From: Cyanobacteria bacterium SZAS LIN-3
Lineage (GTDB): Bacteria > Cyanobacteriota > Vampirovibrionia > Obscuribacterales > Obscuribacteraceae
NCBI GenBank assembly: GCA_018266215.1
Contig: JAFEAV010000033.1
Span: 1-60,028 of the forward strand
Reading direction: 5' to 3'
DNA: 60,028 bases
Shown piece after piece: positions 58,016-60,028 of the stretch. The first letter of the stretch is position 1. Each line of letters opens with the position of its first letter. Below the pieces are notes generated by a model that saw only the letters and a program-made list of their open reading frames with translations, did not search any database and was not told the DNA's origin. The position numbers and the translations under genes were made by a program.

Positions 58016-59224
58016 ATGAAAAGTAAGACTATCGAGCGCGAACCATCCTCCCTGCCGCAGGCGGCAGACGCCGCTGCGCACGCCTGCGTGGATGCGGGAA
58101 AAAAGCCGTGGAAAAAATCCCCCGTTCGCACATTTGTCGAGATTGCTTTGCTGGTGCCTCTCACCGTATTTGGCCTGGAAGGCCTGCTTGCGGCTGTGGG
58201 TGTTGGTCAGCAGGAAATTTTGCAGCCGGACGCTGAGATCGGTTGCGTGCATATTCCCGGTAAAAAAGTGACCTGGAGGTTGGAAGGGTTTTCGCGCGAT
58301 TCCTTTTCTTCGGCCGGGCTGCGTGATCCCGAGCACAACCTGGCTAAGGCACCGGGCACCTATCGCATCGCCCTGCTTGGGGATTCGGCTACCGAGGGCT
58401 TGCAGGTGGATATGGGCGAAACTTTTGCCCGCGTGCTCGATGCCGGTCTGGCCAAAACTGCTTCAGGGCAGAGCATTTCCAAATTTGAGGTGCTCAATTT
58501 TGGCTGTTCCAGTTACTCAACCGGTCAGGAGCTTTTGCAATTCAAACGCCAGGTGGCGCAGTACAAGCCGGATTTGACGATTGTGCTCACTTGCTTCGGC
58601 GACACTCTGGAAAATTCACTTGATCCCACCCAGCGAGCCCACGCTGAGCCCAAGCCGTATTTTTATATCGACGGCGCCGGTAAGTTGGCTCAGGACAACA
58701 GCGTGCTCCAGGCTAATGCCGCAAAACTGGCTCCCAATCCTGTAATTGATTTCCTGCGCGCTAAAAGCTGTCTTTATGGCGTATGGACGCAGCTCAACTT
58801 CAACTGGAATTTGACGGATAAGCTTTATTTCCGCTCCATGCGCTTCTTACAGGAAGTCGGTCGTCGTCTGGGCGACAAAGGTGCGGTGGTCACGCCCCCG
58901 CTCTATGCCCAGCAGGACAAGCTGAAAGTGACCCAGGCTCTTATTTCTGCGCTTAATCAGGAAGCGCGCGGCTGCGGCAGCAAGTTTGCCCTCATGCTCT
59001 TTCCTGATGTGGCCGGACGCGACGCCCAGTGGGCTTACGATATGAAAGCGCTGCAGGCGCAGGGGGAGCAGGAAAAGTTTGACGTCATCGATCTCAATCC
59101 GCCTTTCCGCTCGTATTGGAATCCCAGCGCTCTGTTTTTGCAGTATCACTTTTCCCGTCAGGGTCATGCCCTTGTGGCCGAGACTCTGTCGGCTTATGTA
59201 AAGAAATCTCTGGCCGGCCGTTAG
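58016..59224 (+). CDS. membrane-anchored SGNH-hydrolase-like protein
   Basis: A cytosolic N-terminal stretch and one membrane helix (residues 38-62) precede an extracytoplasmic SGNH fold. Block I reads IALLGDSATEGLQV with the Ser, block II LNFGCSSYSTGQELLQ, and block V FLQYHFSRQGHALVAE with the His; the Asp usually two residues before the His is Gln. Proteins of this type work with MBOAT partners to acetylate exopolysaccharide (as AlgX/AlgJ with AlgI). Catalytic activity is likely but the Asp change is worth noting. Confidence 0.85.
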   Translation: MKSKTIEREPSSLPQAADAAAHACVDAGKKPWKKSPVRTFVEIALLVPLTVFGLEGLLAAVGVGQQEILQPDAEIGCVHIPGKKVTWRLEGFSRDSFSSAGLRDPEHNLAKAPGTYRIALLGDSATEGLQVDMGETFARVLDAGLAKTASGQSISKFEVLNFGCSSYSTGQELLQFKRQVAQYKPDLTIVLTCFGDTLENSLDPTQRAHAEPKPYFYIDGAGKLAQDNSVLQANAAKLAPNPVIDFLRAKSCLYGVWTQLNFNWNLTDKLYFRSMRFLQEVGRRLGDKGAVVTPPLYAQQDKLKVTQALISALNQEARGCGSKFALMLFPDVAGRDAQWAYDMKALQAQGEQEKFDVIDLNPPFRSYWNPSALFLQYHFSRQGHALVAETLSAYVKKSLAGR

Positions 59225-59419
59225 GGACGACCGCGCGAGTTTGTGCATTCCTTGCTGGGTGACAGACCGTGATTTGTCTCTAAGAAAGTGCTCTATACTG
59301 GATCTGCTGAGGATTCGTTAACCCTTTAAAACCTGAGGTCGGGTTACTATTTTCAGCGTAGTCAGCGTTTCCGCACCAGGGGAACGCAGCAACGGTGTCT
59401 CTAAGTGTCGCTTTTCCCC

Positions 59420-60028
59420 GTGACGAAACCAGCTCAGCCTTCACTTCGCCTGCCGCAAGCGGCCGGGCGTATGTTTTTGCTCGCGCTTACCGCCTGTTCC
59501 TCGCTTGCGTTTACGTGCCCGAGTGCACTGTCCGAAACGATTCAGGGCGGCGTCGCCCAGCAGGTTGTAATCGATCCGGTCAAGCCCGGTCTGCGTCAGG
59601 GCGATACCTTCGATAAGTCGGCGCTGCCGCAGTTTCACACCACCAAATCCTGGTACCGCATACCGCCCTGGTATGCCGGTCGCTGGCATCGCGATACGAT
59701 GATTTATGAATTCCCCGGTAATCCGCCTGTAGTCTCATCCTCGCGCAGAGACCGCTGGCGCGGCTATCAGTATGATCGTCTCGGACACATCTGGCACGAG
59801 CGCAACGAGCCGTTTTTGCTGGTTGTGGAAGAAGACCGCCGCATCGATATGAACGTCATTATTCTGGAAGAACCGCTAATGGTGAACGACAATCAGGTCG
59901 TCATCCGCCTGAAGGGCCAGTCGGTTACGGTGGATAAGGCTTCCAAAGCCGTTGTTGGCGCTTCGCAAAAACTGGAAACACACACCTTTAGATTGGCGGC
60001 GCCTGGTAAGACCTACGTCACCATCACC
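59420..60028 (+). CDS. exported protein of unknown function, 3' partial
   Basis: The frame is open from GTG codons at 59405 and 59420 (and ATG 59471) to the right edge. From 59420 the product starts with a positively charged stretch and a hydrophobic segment (RMFLLALTACSSLAFTCPSA), a probable signal peptide. The mature part is rich in Trp, Arg and Tyr around SWYRIPPWYAGRWHRDTMIY and then looks beta-rich. I do not recognise it. It follows the MBOAT/SGNH pair by about 195 bases, where I see no clear feature. Confidence 0.65.
   Translation, partial: MTKPAQPSLRLPQAAGRMFLLALTACSSLAFTCPSALSETIQGGVAQQVVIDPVKPGLRQGDTFDKSALPQFHTTKSWYRIPPWYAGRWHRDTMIYEFPGNPPVVSSSRRDRWRGYQYDRLGHIWHERNEPFLLVVEEDRRIDMNVIILEEPLMVNDNQVVIRLKGQSVTVDKASKAVVGASQKLETHTFRLAAPGKTYVTIT

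Noticed and set aside
59275..59300. Possible promoter (TTGTCT and TATACT) before the last gene
   Set aside because: The boxes are only 14 bases apart, too close for a normal sigma-70 promoter.

Overview
The window is bacterial chromosome with long, closely packed genes, several GTG/TTG starts with good Shine-Dalgarno (SD) sites, and one integrated element. Gene content (C5-pathway haem genes hemA-hemC-hemD-hemB, a DHH-CBS-tRNA nucleotidyltransferase of a type known from cyanobacteria and relatives, many TPR and rhomboid-type proteins, a fused MoaC-MoaB) suggests a non-photosynthetic cyanobacterial relative such as Vampirovibrionia/Melainabacteria (Obscuribacterales-like). This is an impression from gene content, not a phylogenetic result.

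Layout. 1-1660: the end of a stomatin-like SPFH gene and two small unknown genes. 1679-5671 (minus): a complete molybdenum cofactor operon, moaD-moaE-moaA-moaC/moaB fusion-moeA. 5742-11392: an S9 peptidase, an exported TPR protein with two retropepsin-like domains, a thioredoxin-like ferredoxin with DNA glycosylase tag, a small His-tailed exported protein and a degenerate GGDEF protein. 11389-18163: a 5-oxoprolinase/hydantoinase fusion, rhomboid protease, ClpP-like SDH protease, SPL-type radical SAM protein and TPR protein. 18167-24256: a histidine-kinase-like protein that has lost its catalytic motifs, a MshEN-like protein, an O-methyltransferase behind a possible leader-peptide attenuator, a YcxB-like membrane protein and a small Cys-containing protein. 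24265-33178 (minus): hemB, hemD, hemC, hemA, then upstream a BtuF-like binding protein, a P-loop kinase apparently starting at AUC, flotillin and a His-rich NfeD-like protein. 33330-38634: tRNA nucleotidyltransferase, cysteine hydrolase, lipid kinase and a START-like exported protein with a clear promoter and terminator.

38730-38817 is tRNA-Ser(CGA), and its 3' end is the attachment site of a roughly 17.5-kb element (38798-56321) bounded by a 17-bp direct repeat. The element carries a tyrosine integrase, a zinc-ribbon protein, an AlpA/excisionase-like regulator, a CHC2-Toprim primase, a DUF3987 protein, a huge Gln/Ala/Pro-rich protein, a three-gene TIGR04255 cassette, four serine-recombinase paralogues in two coupled blocks (one lacking the catalytic serine), a PIN-like (DUF4935) nuclease and a PBSX-type small terminase-like protein. 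It has no recognisable capsid or tail module, which fits a phage satellite or mobilisable island. A 46-bp near-perfect inverted repeat brackets about 11 kb containing the recombinase genes. This element is the most likely place for an undescribed system.

After the right att site the chromosome resumes with an MBOAT acyltransferase and an SGNH-hydrolase-like partner (probably polysaccharide O-acylation), then an exported protein that runs off the end of the window.
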